From Anticarsia gemmatalis (lineage: Eukaryota; Arthropoda; Insecta; Lepidoptera; Erebidae): 64,000 bases of DNA. This document shows, piece by piece, positions 1 through 12,166 of the stretch. Numbering within the stretch: the stretch's first letter is position 1; every line of letters starts with the position of its first letter. The stretch lies in the NCBI RefSeq assembly GCF_050436995.1, contig NC_134765.1:2135501-2199500 (forward strand). Direction: 5' to 3'. The translations under genes were made by a program, and so were the position numbers. The notes under the pieces are model-generated. The model did no database searches and had not been told where the DNA came from. It saw only the letters and a list, made by a program, of their open reading frames with translations.

Positions 1-694
1 TCAATCATTCTGTAATTGTAACGCCATTCTGGAAACGTATGTACCTACTTACGCACAATTGAAACAAAGGTTTTGTCGTTATACCGCCAACCAAAACGAA
101 TTGTTAACAACGGGCAAATGTACCTATAATTTAAAGTAAATAAGAATGCCAGCGGTGCCAAAACAGAGGTACCGCTTTCAAAATCACACCCAGGGCCCCA
201 CTTAAGAAAATTGAAAGAGGAGAGACAATTAAACGTTAATTAACGCAACCAACATTCACTCTCTTACTTCATAGTCGTCGTTTGTCAAAACACAGACAAA
301 TAAACGAATTCTCGTGTTCTTTAACTAAATAAGCGTATTTTCAGAACTCGGTAAGAATATATTCTTATTTCAAAGGGTCCCTGTGTCTTTGCACGAGAAT
401 TTGCGACAAAAACAATTTTGTAAAGACAGCATTCATTGCCTCGTTTTGACAGAACTTGCTACTATGTGTTTTTGTTATTTTGCAACCACACCGCGGTTCT
501 TTTATGTGGGGCACCATTTTCATTTACGAATTCTCGTGTTAGTGGGTATGATTATATAAAATTATTTTTAGAAAAATGTTGCCATGCTAATAATAATGTA
601 AGTAGGTATTTATAGGCTTTGTGGATGCTGAAAATTTTACATTACCAACCGATCGTTCGTTGTGGGTCGATGCACGTTGCGTAGATAAATTGTA
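1..694. other. Upstream flank with no recognised gene
   Basis: AT-rich sequence with no coding pattern that I recognise on either strand. It lies immediately upstream of the candidate signal-peptide exon of the Ly6-domain gene, so it probably contains that gene's promoter and 5' UTR, but no clear TATA or initiator could be fixed. Confidence 0.4.
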
Positions 695-3600
695 ATGGTG
701 CCGTTTCAATTTATTATAGTTTGTTGGGGACTAATAATTCGTGGTAGTGACACGCAGAACAGCTAACTGTGATCAACTGAACTGTCGAGATAAGTGGATA
801 TATCCAACGACTATGTAAATCTATAGATATGTAGCTATTATACCTATAATCTGAACAATGATTATGTACTTTAAAGTGTTGTTTATGTTATGATTTTCGA
901 TCATAATGTACCTCTTATTTCACTTCATATATTGTTTTTTTTTTAGTGTCACACTAATACTGTAAACTTTTTTATTTTGTATTTCTTTTTTTTTAAGTAC
1001 GGTGTTGCTTGCTGCTGAAAACCAGTGCTGTGCCTAGCACAGCGTATACTGAGCTGTAGCCCTTTGTTACATTTAAATGTACTGACTAGATACTGAGCTA
1101 AGTCAAGTTTTATTTTATGTGTAACAAATGGTTTAAAGAATATTTACATTCTCGACTTGTTAAAATAAAATTCTAAACCTGCTTTAGTAACTTCAAGCGT
1201 TATTTCTAGGTACCTAATTTAATTAGCTCCCAGAACCTGCCTATTCCGTCTCGACAAAGTAGACTTTATACAATAAACAGTAATTAATTTATCAATCACA
1301 CCAATTAACCACCAAAATTAATACAACCTTCGGAGAATTTTATTAGGTACAAACACTTTACACAGTGATAAATTGACGCCCTCATTTCAGTAAACTTGAC
1401 AGTCTTCTAGAAAATATTAAATTGATACTTCATAAAAAGAAATTGATCAGCGAAGAATCAATGTGCTCCTTTTTTTTCTAAATAATCAGCTGAAGCTCTT
1501 TTTACTTTACAAGGCCGATGTAATGGTATGTAAATGTAATGGTAATTTTCTAAGAATTAGCTTTTCATTGCCACAGTACCTAATTGAATGACACAGATGC
1601 AAAATAAAGGGTTCTAACGACGATCTTTTAAAAGATTTTAATTATTCGATAAATTTTTATAATTGCGATCATTGTACAAAAAAATATTCCGAGAGCAACG
1701 ACATCGAGTTGAAAAACATCCATTTTGGCTTGAACGTTTAAGAGGATTACGGCCGACTTTCATTAACCGACAAGGCCAAAAAGAGAATCAAAATGTCTCA
1801 AACCACTCGGAAGAAGTCAAACTAGGAATGATTATTTTTTTGTCTACTTTATAAAAAAGTAGACAAAAAATATTTTTATTTGCTGTTAATCTGGTTCGTA
1901 ACAATATTGTGCTTAAAATAGAAATGTCTGGCGAAAATTACTCAATATAATTACATCTTTGCCTACATTCGTAGGCAGAGTGAAATACCTTATTACTAGT
2001 TATTGTCCTTCTTTTAGCCACTGGAAGAATAAATAACTGATTGGCTTCCAATTTTTTTTTAATTTTAAATTATTTTATTTCATAATTTGAAAGTCTCTCA
2101 GGCGTGCAAAACTTCCTCGCAAAAGTTATTAGTGCCTGGGTTAGAAAGTCCCAAACACTTGTGAACGTTAAATATAACGAATACCTACAATAAATTTATG
2201 TAACAGTGAAAACCATATGTTCCAGTGTCAGCGGTAACAGATGAGCAAGGCGAAGGTCACCGGTGCTACTGGTGCGGGCCGCTGGCGGAGCAGGTGCACC
2301 GCAGCCAGAGAGCATCCAAGTGTAACGGCGAACGAAGTAAGGTGACCGTCTGCGATGAAGACCTGCCGTATTGTGCTATTGTCGCTACTTCACCACGTAA
2401 GCTTGCGTTGTTTTCTAAGATAATTATAAGCTACTCCCAGAAATCTGTTTGTTCTATTGAGAAATATAATCATATTGAAATACATAGTTAGCAAAACAAA
2501 AACCTAACATACTCAAAATTATGATTGTGTTGATTCTTAACTTAAAAAGCCGAACTTCCTGCTAGCTTAAGGAGACGTATTTTAAAGTAAAAGATCGAAT
2601 TGGTCTTAAATATTCATATCTATATTTCTGTTCTTACAGCGTACGTTGAGTCCAGATTCTGCGTCAAATTCTACCAAGACGAATGCTACTCTCTATACTG
2701 CAACTCCACCAAAACTTGGAAGATCACCTGTCCTTGCCGCGGCGAGCTTTGCAATGGAATCAACACGAACCGGGAAAACGAGGCCTTCGACGTACTTCTC
2801 AAACATAATGTTGCTAAACTGAACTCACGGATTAAAAGAGCACTGATATCTTCATCAGGGTTCATTGGCATGTCAATGAGAAAGAAAGTAGATAATGCAA
2901 CTGTGGAAGAAAATAAAGAAAATCTAAATGAAACCAGTGCTAATATTGTCACTGATGATGAAGCGGACAAAACAAGCGAGGTTGACAACAATCTGATCAC
3001 AACTTCGGATGCTAAACCCAATGATGAAGATAATGCACAAACAGTAGCCGAACCCGAAGCGGTACTTAATGATGCAGTCGAGACTACTAAAGCAGCTGTT
3101 ATAGAAACTGCAGCAACGGAAGCAACTTCTAAAGAAAGTGATGAATCAAAAGCTACTGATACTCAAGATCCAGATAAAGTTGCAAACGTCAATAATACTC
3201 TTATAGAAGTGACTATCAACAACAACGAGCCTAATAACATACAAATAGATATACCAAGTGGTAGCATTGACACCGAAGATCTTAAAACGGAGATCATTGT
3301 ATTAAGCAGTGAAATACCAAAGCTAGCTGAAGAGGTAAAGCCTAATGATATGACGACTAAAGTAATGGAAAGCGTACCTACCGTCCCAACAACAGCAGCA
3401 GAAACTAAACCTACTGTAGAAGTGAAAGTAACGCCCGAAGCTACAACAGAAATGGTGAAAACTACTCTAGCGGAAGCTAAAATTGATAAAACCAAATCAA
3501 AATCAAGTGAGAAACTGCCGGCTGCAGAAGCTTTACAACATAATGAGACGCCTACTACAAAAACCACAGAGCCTATGTCTACAAGCACGACAACGATTAT

Positions 3601-3727
3601 GGCTAACACTCATATGGATATAGCCACGCAAGCACCTTTACCACGGAACAGTACAGCCGTGAGAAATCACGCACATATTTTTATCGGATGTACTACAGTA
3701 GTTTTTGGCATCATACTACAAAATTAA
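695..3727 (+). CDS. Secreted, GPI-anchored Ly6/uPAR-domain protein with long acidic Thr/Glu-rich stalk
   Basis: Assembled from three exons: 695-743, 2232-2396 and 2640-3727. Both junctions are phase 1 and the frame closes at 434 codons (433 residues). Exon 1 encodes a hydrophobic signal peptide starting MVPFQFIIVCWGLII. Exon 2 and the start of exon 3 hold about 11 cysteines in a Ly6 pattern opening with CYWC and closing with CPCRGELCN, where the final CN pair is the family hallmark. A stalk of about 250 residues rich in Thr, Glu, Ala and Asn follows. The C-terminus is a short hydrophobic segment (IFIGCTTVVFGIIL) ending without charged residues, as expected of a GPI-addition signal. Insect Ly6 proteins of the quiver/sleepless type act at the cell surface in channel or junction control; which role applies here is unknown. 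A poly(A) signal lies at 3942-3947. The exon 1 assignment is inferred from phase and signal-peptide character; the other two exons are firm. Confidence 0.75.
744..2231 (+). other. Proposed intron 1 of the Ly6 gene
   Basis: No coding sequence recognised. It contains a perfect hairpin with 15-bp arms at 1836-1850 and 1856-1870. It ends in a good acceptor (gttccagtgtcag) just before exon 2. The donor at 744 (GTAGTG) is only moderate. Confidence 0.5.
1836..1870. repeat. Perfect 15-bp inverted repeat with 5-nt loop
   Basis: The left arm TTTTTTGTCTACTTT and right arm AAAGTAGACAAAAAA are exact reverse complements separated by ATAAA. It could be the end of a degraded MITE or a transcribed stem-loop inside the proposed Ly6 intron. 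No target-site duplication was identified. Confidence 0.7.
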
Positions 3728-3941
3728 ATCAGTAGTAGATTATATTTATTATATTAATAGATCTAGACATATTATCGTATATTTTTTCAAGATTTCTCAT
3801 CAAAAGTTGATCTCTGTAAGTCAAGCTTTAATTATTAGAATTAATGTATTTGTAGAGATCATTTCATGTGATATTAGTATAGTTAAAATGTAAATAATTT
3901 ACGCATTCTCTTTAGATATACTTAGATAACATTGGCACGGA

Positions 3942-3977
3942 AATAAAAACGCACGAAGAAAATATAATTGTTTTATT
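3942..3977. terminator. Face-to-face poly(A) signals between Ly6 gene and CCDC174
   Basis: AATAAA on + at 3942-3947 and AATAAA on - (TTTATT at 3972-3977) face each other across 24 bp. They lie 215 bp past the Ly6 stop and only 13 bp past the CCDC174 stop. Cleavage 10-30 nt past each signal would make the two mRNAs overlap at their 3' ends and leave CCDC174 with an extremely short 3' UTR. Confidence 0.65.
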
Positions 3978-3989
3978 TATAATATTGTA

Positions 3990-6900
3990 CTAGTCGAATG
4001 TAAAATCATAATGTTGTGGTAACTTTCGTTCACTTGACTTGGTTTCTAAGCTCTTAGCTCCTTGGGCATATGCTTCCCTGATATCTGATTGAAAAGGTTT
4101 TTGAAACTTCGTCTTTTTAGCAACGGGACCATAATAATCATACGTCGGCGGAGGAGCTATCTCATTATTTGATTCAGTATTCCTTATCTCCTCATCCACA
4201 TCATCAACTTCATTAACAATAGGAGTAGGTTCTTGGGCTTTAACAAAATTCTTATATTTGACAACATTTTCCTTCTTTTTATTTGAAGAGAAATATAGAC
4301 CTTTCTGTGATATATCAGTTAGGTCGCCTATGTCCGGCGGTGGTGGGGTTTTCATTCTTGGTCTGACATCGGCCCAGGTCTTCGGTGCTGTATTATTGCG
4401 ATCTCCAGTATCAGTTGGCGGCGAGGTCCTAGCATTGGACCTAGAATGAGTCCTTGCATGGGTACCATCAGAGTTGACCATTCTTCCACGATCATCAAAT
4501 GCATGTGCATTAGTCGATGTTGACGTTTGCGGAGGAGCAAACTCGTTTATTCTCTTACTTCTCTGTACTTCGACATATTCTTCTTGACTCATTTCTCTAA
4601 ACTTGTTCTGTTTCCCTTCAATTCCTTCTTTACCAATGTCCCATTCTCTTACGTACGCTTCACGTAATTTCTGTCGTTCTTTCTCCTTCTCTTCTTTGAG
4701 TTTCCTTTCTTCTTCCGTCGCTTTAGCGTCTGCTTCGTTCTTCTGTTGCGTTAAAAACTCCATTAAACAGGTTGTGAAGTCCTTTTGATTTTCTGGAAAT
4801 AGAAAAATAGTTGTGTTACCATCTTATTAATCTACTTTTCTTAAATAATGCATCTACACCAACAGATAAAGAGGTAAAGTTAGTATGTTTGAATGTTAGA
4901 AGTAACATTTGGAAATACTAGTCTCATATTGAGAATCTTTGAAAACAATTATCAGTAATTTGTTATGAGGAGAAAAGTTAGTTATAAAATAAAGTCATAT
5001 TATCAAAATTATAAATACAAATCCAACGATAGTCATATCCAAATTATAAATATAAATCCAATTAAATTACCTTGCTGTGGTTCTTCAGGAGGCAAGCCCG
5101 CTCGCGCCCTCTGCCTCGCCCTCGCCGCGGCGACTCTTGCCGCCATCATCTCATCTCGCTTCTTTCTGACCTGTTCAGCATCTTTCTGAGCCTTCAACGT
5201 CTCCTCGCGTTGTTTGATGAGCTCATCCATTTGTTTCTTACGTTCCGTCTCGTCGGTACTGAAGGAATAGTAGCCGACGCCGTGGATACGAGCCTCTGTA
5301 AACGAATTTTATAAATAAGTACAAGAACAATACATTTAAAAAAGCTGCCAGTGATTTTAAATCTTGTTTGCAATCATTGAAGTTTCTATCAGATAATTAT
5401 AATAGAATATTACTTTTAGAGCAGATGTTTCATATTCTATAGCCCAAAAGGATAAATGAAACCATTAAAACAGGATTACCTATTCCAATGGTAGATACTT
5501 TTTTAGGTATATTTTTGACTGATGATTAGGTAATAAGGTGACGATATGGTTTCCTCTAAGAAAGCTATATGGTTATAGACTAATCAATCCTTATTCGAAA
5601 TACAAAATATATTGATTAGTTGGAAATAGGATTTAAACAAACATTTCAATACTGACCATCAAACAGCAAGTCTTGATAATGTATATCTTTATCTTTAGCA
5701 AGCAACTCTTGTTCTTTCTGCTCCCATTTCTCGCGTAGTGACTGGAGGTAGTCATTTGTAGTTTGTACAAGTAGAGGTTTTTCTTTAACAGGTTCAACAG
5801 GCTCCTGAAACCAACACAGTATAAATATAGAAAGGTATGTTTAAAAAAGTTATTTAAATCAATTTGACATATTACTGTAAAACTGAACCTAGATAAGTGT
5901 AATTCAAAATGTGATTTAGCTTAACAGTTTGAAAGGTTGGAGAATTCAACATAATTCTTGTTCAAGAGCTGTACACCTTAGCTGCTACAAATGTGGTATA
6001 TAGGAAGGCCAACAACTTCAGATGCTACTTTATATAGTGTTCATGATTAATTTCTTAGAAAACTAAAAAAAAATCTATACTAATATTGTAAAGCTGCAGA
6101 GCTTGTTTGTTTGTTTGAATGCACTTATCTCGGGAGCTACTGGTTCGATTTGAAAAAATATTTTTGTGTTGAAAAGACCATGTTGAATGTCTAAACAGCT
6201 ATTGAAAAATGTCTTTATTACCTCAGGTTTATCATCTTCAGTGTTACTGCTGTCATTAGACATAATTTTCATAAGATCTTTGTCTCTTTTCACAAACAAT
6301 TCTAGGTCGGATTTGTGACATTTTCTTGTTCTACCGAGACAGTCAGTGTATTCAATCCTGAAACAAAAACAGAGTATTAGAGAGACCAATTGTTAAATTA
6401 CCTATTGCAGTAAAATGATTGATTGCTGGTATTACATTATTTAACATATGAACTTTACAAAACACACTCAGGCACTTCTTAGAAAACGATTAAAAGTTTG
6501 AATAAAAAATACTTATATCTTCAAAAAGCATATTTGTTTAACACCCAAACTTAATACAAATATGAATGCAAATCACACAAATACTTGTCTTAGGCGCAAC
6601 ATGAATTATTTGTCATGTTTTTAAGTGAGATTCAAACCCAAATGGTAATTGCAGTCCCAAGATCCACATTAAACATTGTACCATACTTGGAAATATAATA
6701 CATGGAAGGTATATTTTTATCTTACCATTCACTATCATCAACTTGTGCCTGTTCAACAATGTCTTCAAGAGTTGGCGGGACCACTTCCACAGGTTTTGGC
6801 TGTTCTTGCTTCTTCTTGGTGTCAAAGTCCACCAGGAAATTTCCTGCTAACTGTGAACTACCTGCTTTGTCTGACAAGTGCTCATATAACTCTGCCTTCT

Positions 6901-7552
6901 TCTCTAAAGCAGCCCTGGAAAGACAAATAAGGAAGTTAAGTTTGTGAAAATGAAAATATTTTTTAACTACTTAGCAATAAAGTCATTATGTGAAGGACTT
7001 TGACAATATTAATTTAGATATATTTAGACATATAATTTAGATAAGTATATTCTTATACTAGATAGGCCACTAAGTTACTAGTAGTACTATTACATATAGT
7101 ATGAATTAATTTATTTTTAAATCACATGTAGACAAATCTGAAACAGTCTTTAATTATATTAATGCTTTATATTGGTATCCACAACTATACAACATCAATA
7201 ATTACTTACTTTGATTTCCTACAAGCTTCGAGCTCTTCCGTATCAACAGCTTTAAGACTATCTTTAAATGTCTTCTTATATTCTTTCCCAACATCTTTCT
7301 CAGCCTTTGCTTTCACAGCTGTAGGTGGTTTAAAGTTCTCTACCTTGTGCTTTGGCAACTGTTTCTTCTCATTCACTTCCTCTTGTTTTCTTAACAGTTC
7401 TGCTTTTAAGCTAAATAGCTATAAAAAAAAAAACATAAAAAAGCTGATTAGATATTAATAGATGTAGATAATACTGCGCATAATTTTATAGCCATAGTTT
7501 AACTTACCGTAGATTTGTTAAAAAGTATCTTCTTAGAGCCTTGATCGTTCAT
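3990..7552 (-). CDS. CCDC174: Coiled-coil domain-containing protein 174 (CCDC174)
   Basis: Seven exons on the minus strand: 7552-7508, 7418-7210, 6914-6726, 6357-6222, 5804-5657, 5295-5071 and 4792-3990. They join in frame to 584 residues. Recognised from family landmarks in order: SLKAELLRKQEE near the N-terminus, EWIEYTDCLGRTRKC across the exon 3-4 junction, GVGYYSFSTDE in exon 6 followed by a long charged coiled coil, and REWDIGKEG in the last exon. All match the order in vertebrate CCDC174. The protein is nuclear and is linked in the literature to the exon junction complex factor EIF4A3; that is family knowledge, not visible here. Length fits the family, with a longer charged C-terminal half. 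It shares an 848-bp head-to-head region with UBE2A and meets the Ly6 gene tail-to-tail. Intron 4 carries a Helitron-like fragment. Confidence 0.9.
6074..6195 (+). mobile_element. Truncated Helitron-like element
   Basis: Begins TCTATACTAATATTGTAAAG, followed by the (GTTT)n run and the phrase GAGCTACTGGTTCGATTTGA. This matches the 5' half of the complete element at 62691-62950. The 3' half is missing. It sits inside intron 4 of CCDC174. Confidence 0.7.
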
Positions 7553-8400
7553 TTTTACGATGATAAAACTAATTATCACTGGAGTTATGTGTTGAGTCAA
7601 CAAAGGTCCAAAATCTTATGCAATCTTATATGCATTACAAGGCTTCTGACACAGAATAATAAGTGCTTCTGATTTAAATTAATACATTGCGAAAAATGGA
7701 TATACTACTTTTTATATAATCTTAATATCCTAGATAATATAATGATGATATCACCAATAAAATACTAGAGTTGTAGTGTTTACAGCTGACACTTGACTAT
7801 TGGTTGACATAGCAAATTATTAGCAGTGATTGTTGACACTTCCATCCAATGAAAATGTCAAGATTGTAGCTAATTCTGCAAAATTATTACATTTATTTTT
7901 GAAGTTGTGTTGCTAGCTTTGTTATGCCTAGTCGAGTTTAGTGTATCAACTATCTTATAACAATTTATGAATTTATTTTTCATTATTCGTTGCGAGTTCA
8001 ATCGTAGATGCATTTGAATTTCTACTTATAGGTAGCTTTATTTATTACATCTCCGATGTTTAATTTTTTTATCATGTAAAACTTAAGCTTAGTAAGATAT
8101 ACGAGAATGCCAACCAAAGTGAAGTTGTTCACAATAAAGTAACCAAAGAAATCTGAAAAGTTGACATCTCTGTATTGACCACTTGCAGGGTTTTTAATTG
8201 CTAATTTCATGGTCATCTGACAACCATCTCGCTGGCCGTGACGACAGAAATTTCTACACAACGACATAAACGGAACCTTTTGTGTACAAGCTAAACTTAT
8301 ATAAATAGTTAAAGGATTTATCATATGAAAAGTTTCACAAGAAAAATAGATCACATAGAAGCTATATATAAAATTAGTGGCATAAGTGCGTGAGACCAAA
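7553..8400. promoter_or_regulatory. Shared upstream region of CCDC174 and UBE2A
   Basis: 848 bp separate the two divergent start codons. No TATA box at a sensible distance was identified for either gene. A minus-strand open frame covers 8022-8480 and runs through UBE2A exon 1 in antisense; it is discussed under findings. The region most likely acts as a bidirectional promoter, which is an inference from layout. Confidence 0.5.
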
Positions 8401-10671
8401 ATGTCAACTCCAGCCAGAAGACGCCTGATGAGAGATTTCAAACGGTTTGTATCTAATATTTCTTGCCTTTTACTAATCATCTGCTAATGACAAAGGTTTT
8501 AGTGCAGTAATAGTTGGAATTCCAATTAGATTTTCTTTGTGCGAAAGTGTAGTGCTGATTCATCAAATTACATCACAGTCATTTTAATCGATTTCTATTT
8601 TGTTCTATCATTCGAATTAGATTGGAAATAACGGGGGTTGTAGAAGTTTTCAAAGTGTTTGTGCAGAACTTGGGAAGTAGGATACGATACGCTATAAGTA
8701 GACATAGCTACGTCACTCTTGGTGTATAGACGTCGTTTGTTGGTGTTATTTAGGTTATCCAAATAGATTTAGGTTTTTATTCATAACAAAATGTTATCTA
8801 GAACAAGTCGTAGAATGTTGGACAATGGAGGATTTTGCACATTAGCATTTGTTGGATCCTAATGATGTTATCTCATGACCTTGATTTATGTTTGGCTTTG
8901 TGTACAGGTAGGGTCAATAAATAAATAAATATACGCTTTAAAAGGTGACATTTTCATTATGTGAACTGAAATATTGATAGTTATAAACTGGTTCTGATTC
9001 AATACTCTAATGCATCATAATGCTTTTGTGCTTATAAGGCTTTCTGAACAACTTGAGATCATTCTAGTAAAAAGTATTAAAGAACTGTGAAATAAGTACT
9101 CATTAAATTGGTATTGATGAAATGCAGTTCAATGAAGTAGTTTAGATTAACATCACTGTTTACTGCTTAAGCCTCCCACAATGACTCATGATTGTACAAT
9201 GATGTCCACAGTTTACAAGAGGACCCACCCACTGGTGTGTCTGGTGCTCCCACTGACAACAATATCATGATCTGGAATGCTGTGATATTCGGACCCCATG
9301 ACACTCCATTCGAAGATGGCACATTCAAGCTAACAATAGAATTTACAGAGGAATATCCAAACAAACCTCCAACGGTCCGGTTTGTGTCTAAAATGTTCCA
9401 TCCAAATGTGTATGCTGATGGTGGTATTTGCTTAGACATCCTGCAAAATAGATGGAGCCCTACATATGATGTTTCAGCTATTTTAACTTCTATACAGGTA
9501 AATTATTTTAAATCATTGTAGATTACAAAGTAGCATGAAGTTCACACTAATTCAAGCATGACATAGACAAAGACTTTTTTTTCTTTGGATTTTGTCATTC
9601 CCAGCATTCCTCCTACTTTTTTATTTTATTTGTCAATAAGGTAAAGTGGCCAATGCAGTGATGATGATTAATAAATTGCATCTTAAACAGCCCTTTACAA
9701 TGACCTACATAGCCTGTTTCTTTACATAGAATTCTTAAGATTGTATACTTATTTTTTAAAGAGGTTGCTAGGCCTACAGAATGATTTATATTTTTGTTGT
9801 GATCTTTCAGTTAGCTATGTGGCTTTATTAATAAACTCTGCACTTAGTGCCTGCACATTCAAGATACTATTTAAATATTCTCTAAAATTCCCTAAAATAC
9901 ATGTAAGAACACAACAGATTATAAAATAAATTTAGCCCATCATTGTCCCACTGCTGGGCAAGGGTCTCCTCTCACAATGAAGGAAGTTAAAGGCCTTGAG
10001 TCCACCACATTGGCCAAGTGCGGGTTGAGGACTGACTGTCATGCATGCAAGGTTGCATCATGAAGATTTCCTTCACTGTTGGAGCAAGTGCTAAATATTT
10101 TATAAACAACAGATTATAGTTGGTAAAATAATGTAATCCTAACATGACTGAAGATAAATGCTTAATTATTTTTGGAAGATATCCAAGTTGTAATTATTCA
10201 TGTATATTCATAATACTATGGCTTGTTGATACATAATAATATATTCTGTATAATCTCATCCATACCTGCATTGTATTCTACTGTTTATATTTTTATTTTC
10301 TTGTGTATTTTCCCATTCGTTTTGTTAGTATGCTTTGTTGTTGTCTGGGTTTCCCCAAATTGTCCTCATTAATATAGCATCTGGGGAAGGTCCAGTTTGA
10401 TACAGATACATTAAAAAGAATAAGTACACATTCTTTCTTTTTAGGAATCAGACCATAATTCAGGCAAATTGACCAGCCAATCCTCACTAGACGTAATATC
10501 CTTGTATTGTAAACTAATACAATTTTATATTTCATTTGATTTCAGTCATTACTAAGTGACCCCAACCCTAACTCGCCAGCGAACTCAATGGCAGCGCAGC
10601 TTTATAAGGAGAACCGGCGAGAATATGAAAAACGGGTGAAAGCATGTGTAGAACAATCATTTATTGACTAG
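8401..10671 (+). CDS. UBE2A: E2 ubiquitin-conjugating enzyme UBE2A / Rad6
   Basis: Three exons, 8401-8444, 9212-9497 and 10546-10671, give 151 residues, the usual length of insect Rad6 (UbcD6). The N-terminus MSTPARRRLMRDFKRLQED is diagnostic of the Rad6 branch. The HPN motif is at 78-80, and the catalytic cysteine is Cys88 in GGICLDILQNRWSPTYD. There is no acidic tail, as in animal rather than yeast Rad6. With RING partners (Bre1/RNF20-40, Rad18) the family attaches ubiquitin to histone H2B and PCNA, acting in the nucleus. All splice sites are GT-AG. A strong poly(A) candidate lies at 11685-11690, giving a 3' UTR of about 1 kb. Intron 2 holds an interspersed repeat at about 9932-10085. Confidence 0.97.
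9932..10085 (+). repeat. Interspersed lepidopteran-type repeat fragment
   Basis: Carries CCACTGCTGGGCAAGGGTCTC, CCTTGAGTCCACCAC, TTGGCCAAGTGCGGGTTG and CATGCAAGGTTGCATCATGA in that order. I recall this phrase set from dispersed repeats in moth and butterfly genomes, probably the tail of a non-LTR element or a SINE, but I cannot name the family without a repeat library. It lies in UBE2A intron 2. Confidence 0.6.
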
Positions 10672-11700
10672 CAGGGGACGGGCAAGATCTCAATAAAGTG
10701 GTGTTCGCATTGTTTGCGCAGCCGAATACACCGGCCGATACCTCTATGTACATTTCATTGGGACAACCATGTAAATTATAATTACATACATCCAACACCA
10801 AGATAACAAGATACCTACTGCAGTATAGCAGGTTAATATAAGTATGGGTTTTGGTAAACTAATTTTACGAATAATGAATAAGAAAACCAAAATTTGAGTC
10901 AACAGGTAATATACATAAAATAGCTGCATATTTATACAATTTAATTATCATTGACAATATTAAACTTTACCACATACCAATAACTGTAAGAATAGCATCA
11001 GCATTAGACTTTAATTACACTTGAACTGCATATTTAATTTGTGAAGTAATTATTTGTATAGCCAACATTAGAATCACTCATATCTGTCAACATATAATAT
11101 TTATCCATGTATAACTGGTGGAAACGAATGATGAGCAATATGTATTGTAAAGACTTCCAGTATGACTGTAACATTTTAGCTATTTAACAGAGTGTGAACT
11201 TTTATCGATTGTATTATGCACATGATAAAATTACTAAGGCTTTGCTTAAATTATCTAGCCACTATTGGTAGATTATATGCCATGTCCTGGGTATGACTGA
11301 CAATTTTGTAACTGTAGGCCACATACAAACAAATATAAATAACTTTCGTTTTCAATTTTGTTGTTGCATTGTATCTAGATGTCTACTTTTGGAATATATT
11401 TTATTATCGATGAATTATACAATACTTAATATAATATAGAAAATGTTATTATTTGCCGAATTATTTTAATTGTGAATTAAACCCTAGTGCTATTATTCAA
11501 CAATGTTTACCTAAAATAGTACAAGTTTATTTTTAATTTTCAAAATTATCTATTGACTCCTGTGGTTTTTTACTAATATAATGTCATAATTCTGCTGCAC
11601 AAAATTAGGTCGAGTCTCATTCGTGTATATTATAAGCGTCCCAATGGATATTTTCGAAATGTGTAGCAGTTTTCTTGGTTTTCTAATAAAGCTGAATGTT
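10672..11700 (+). other. UBE2A 3' UTR
   Basis: AT-rich sequence after the UBE2A stop with no open frame of interest. The best end signal is AATAAA at 11685-11690, followed by a T/G-rich stretch (GAATGTTTGGAATGTCTTGTG) as expected downstream of a cleavage site. Confidence 0.6.
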
Positions 11701-11779
11701 TGGAATGTCTTGTGTTTCAAGGACATTTAAGTATGTGTAATATTTCGTCTTCTAGTAAAATATTATTTTCGGTTTTATT
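11685..11779. terminator. Converging poly(A) signals of UBE2A and REXO1-like gene
   Basis: AATAAA on + at 11685-11690. On the minus strand, AATAAA is read from TTTATT at 11774-11779, with further copies near 11790-11797. The gap of about 83 bp is wider than at the other tail-to-tail junctions in this window. Confidence 0.45.
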
Positions 11780-12166
11780 ACTGTCTTTTTATTTTATTTT
11801 CCACAATAACTCCCCATTTTCAAAGGTTTCTAGAGGCATGTTCGTTAAAATAAATACAACAGTTTTATAAGAAAATATTTTATATGAATTATGAATTCTT
11901 ACAAAAGTATATCTTAATGTATACAACACCATTATTGCGATAATACCGTCTAAATAATTCCCAACTACCTAATTCTCTTAGGTACTTTAACAATCACTTT
12001 CAGATTAACCAATAGTATGTTAGATAGGAAACTATAACAGTTTTAGTTACATTTCACATAATTATATATAGAAAACTGTATTGTTTTATAATTTCATATA
12101 GATAAATATATGAAAGAATTAATAATGTAAGCTCAATCTTACTCAATGCAAAAATTACAAATATAA

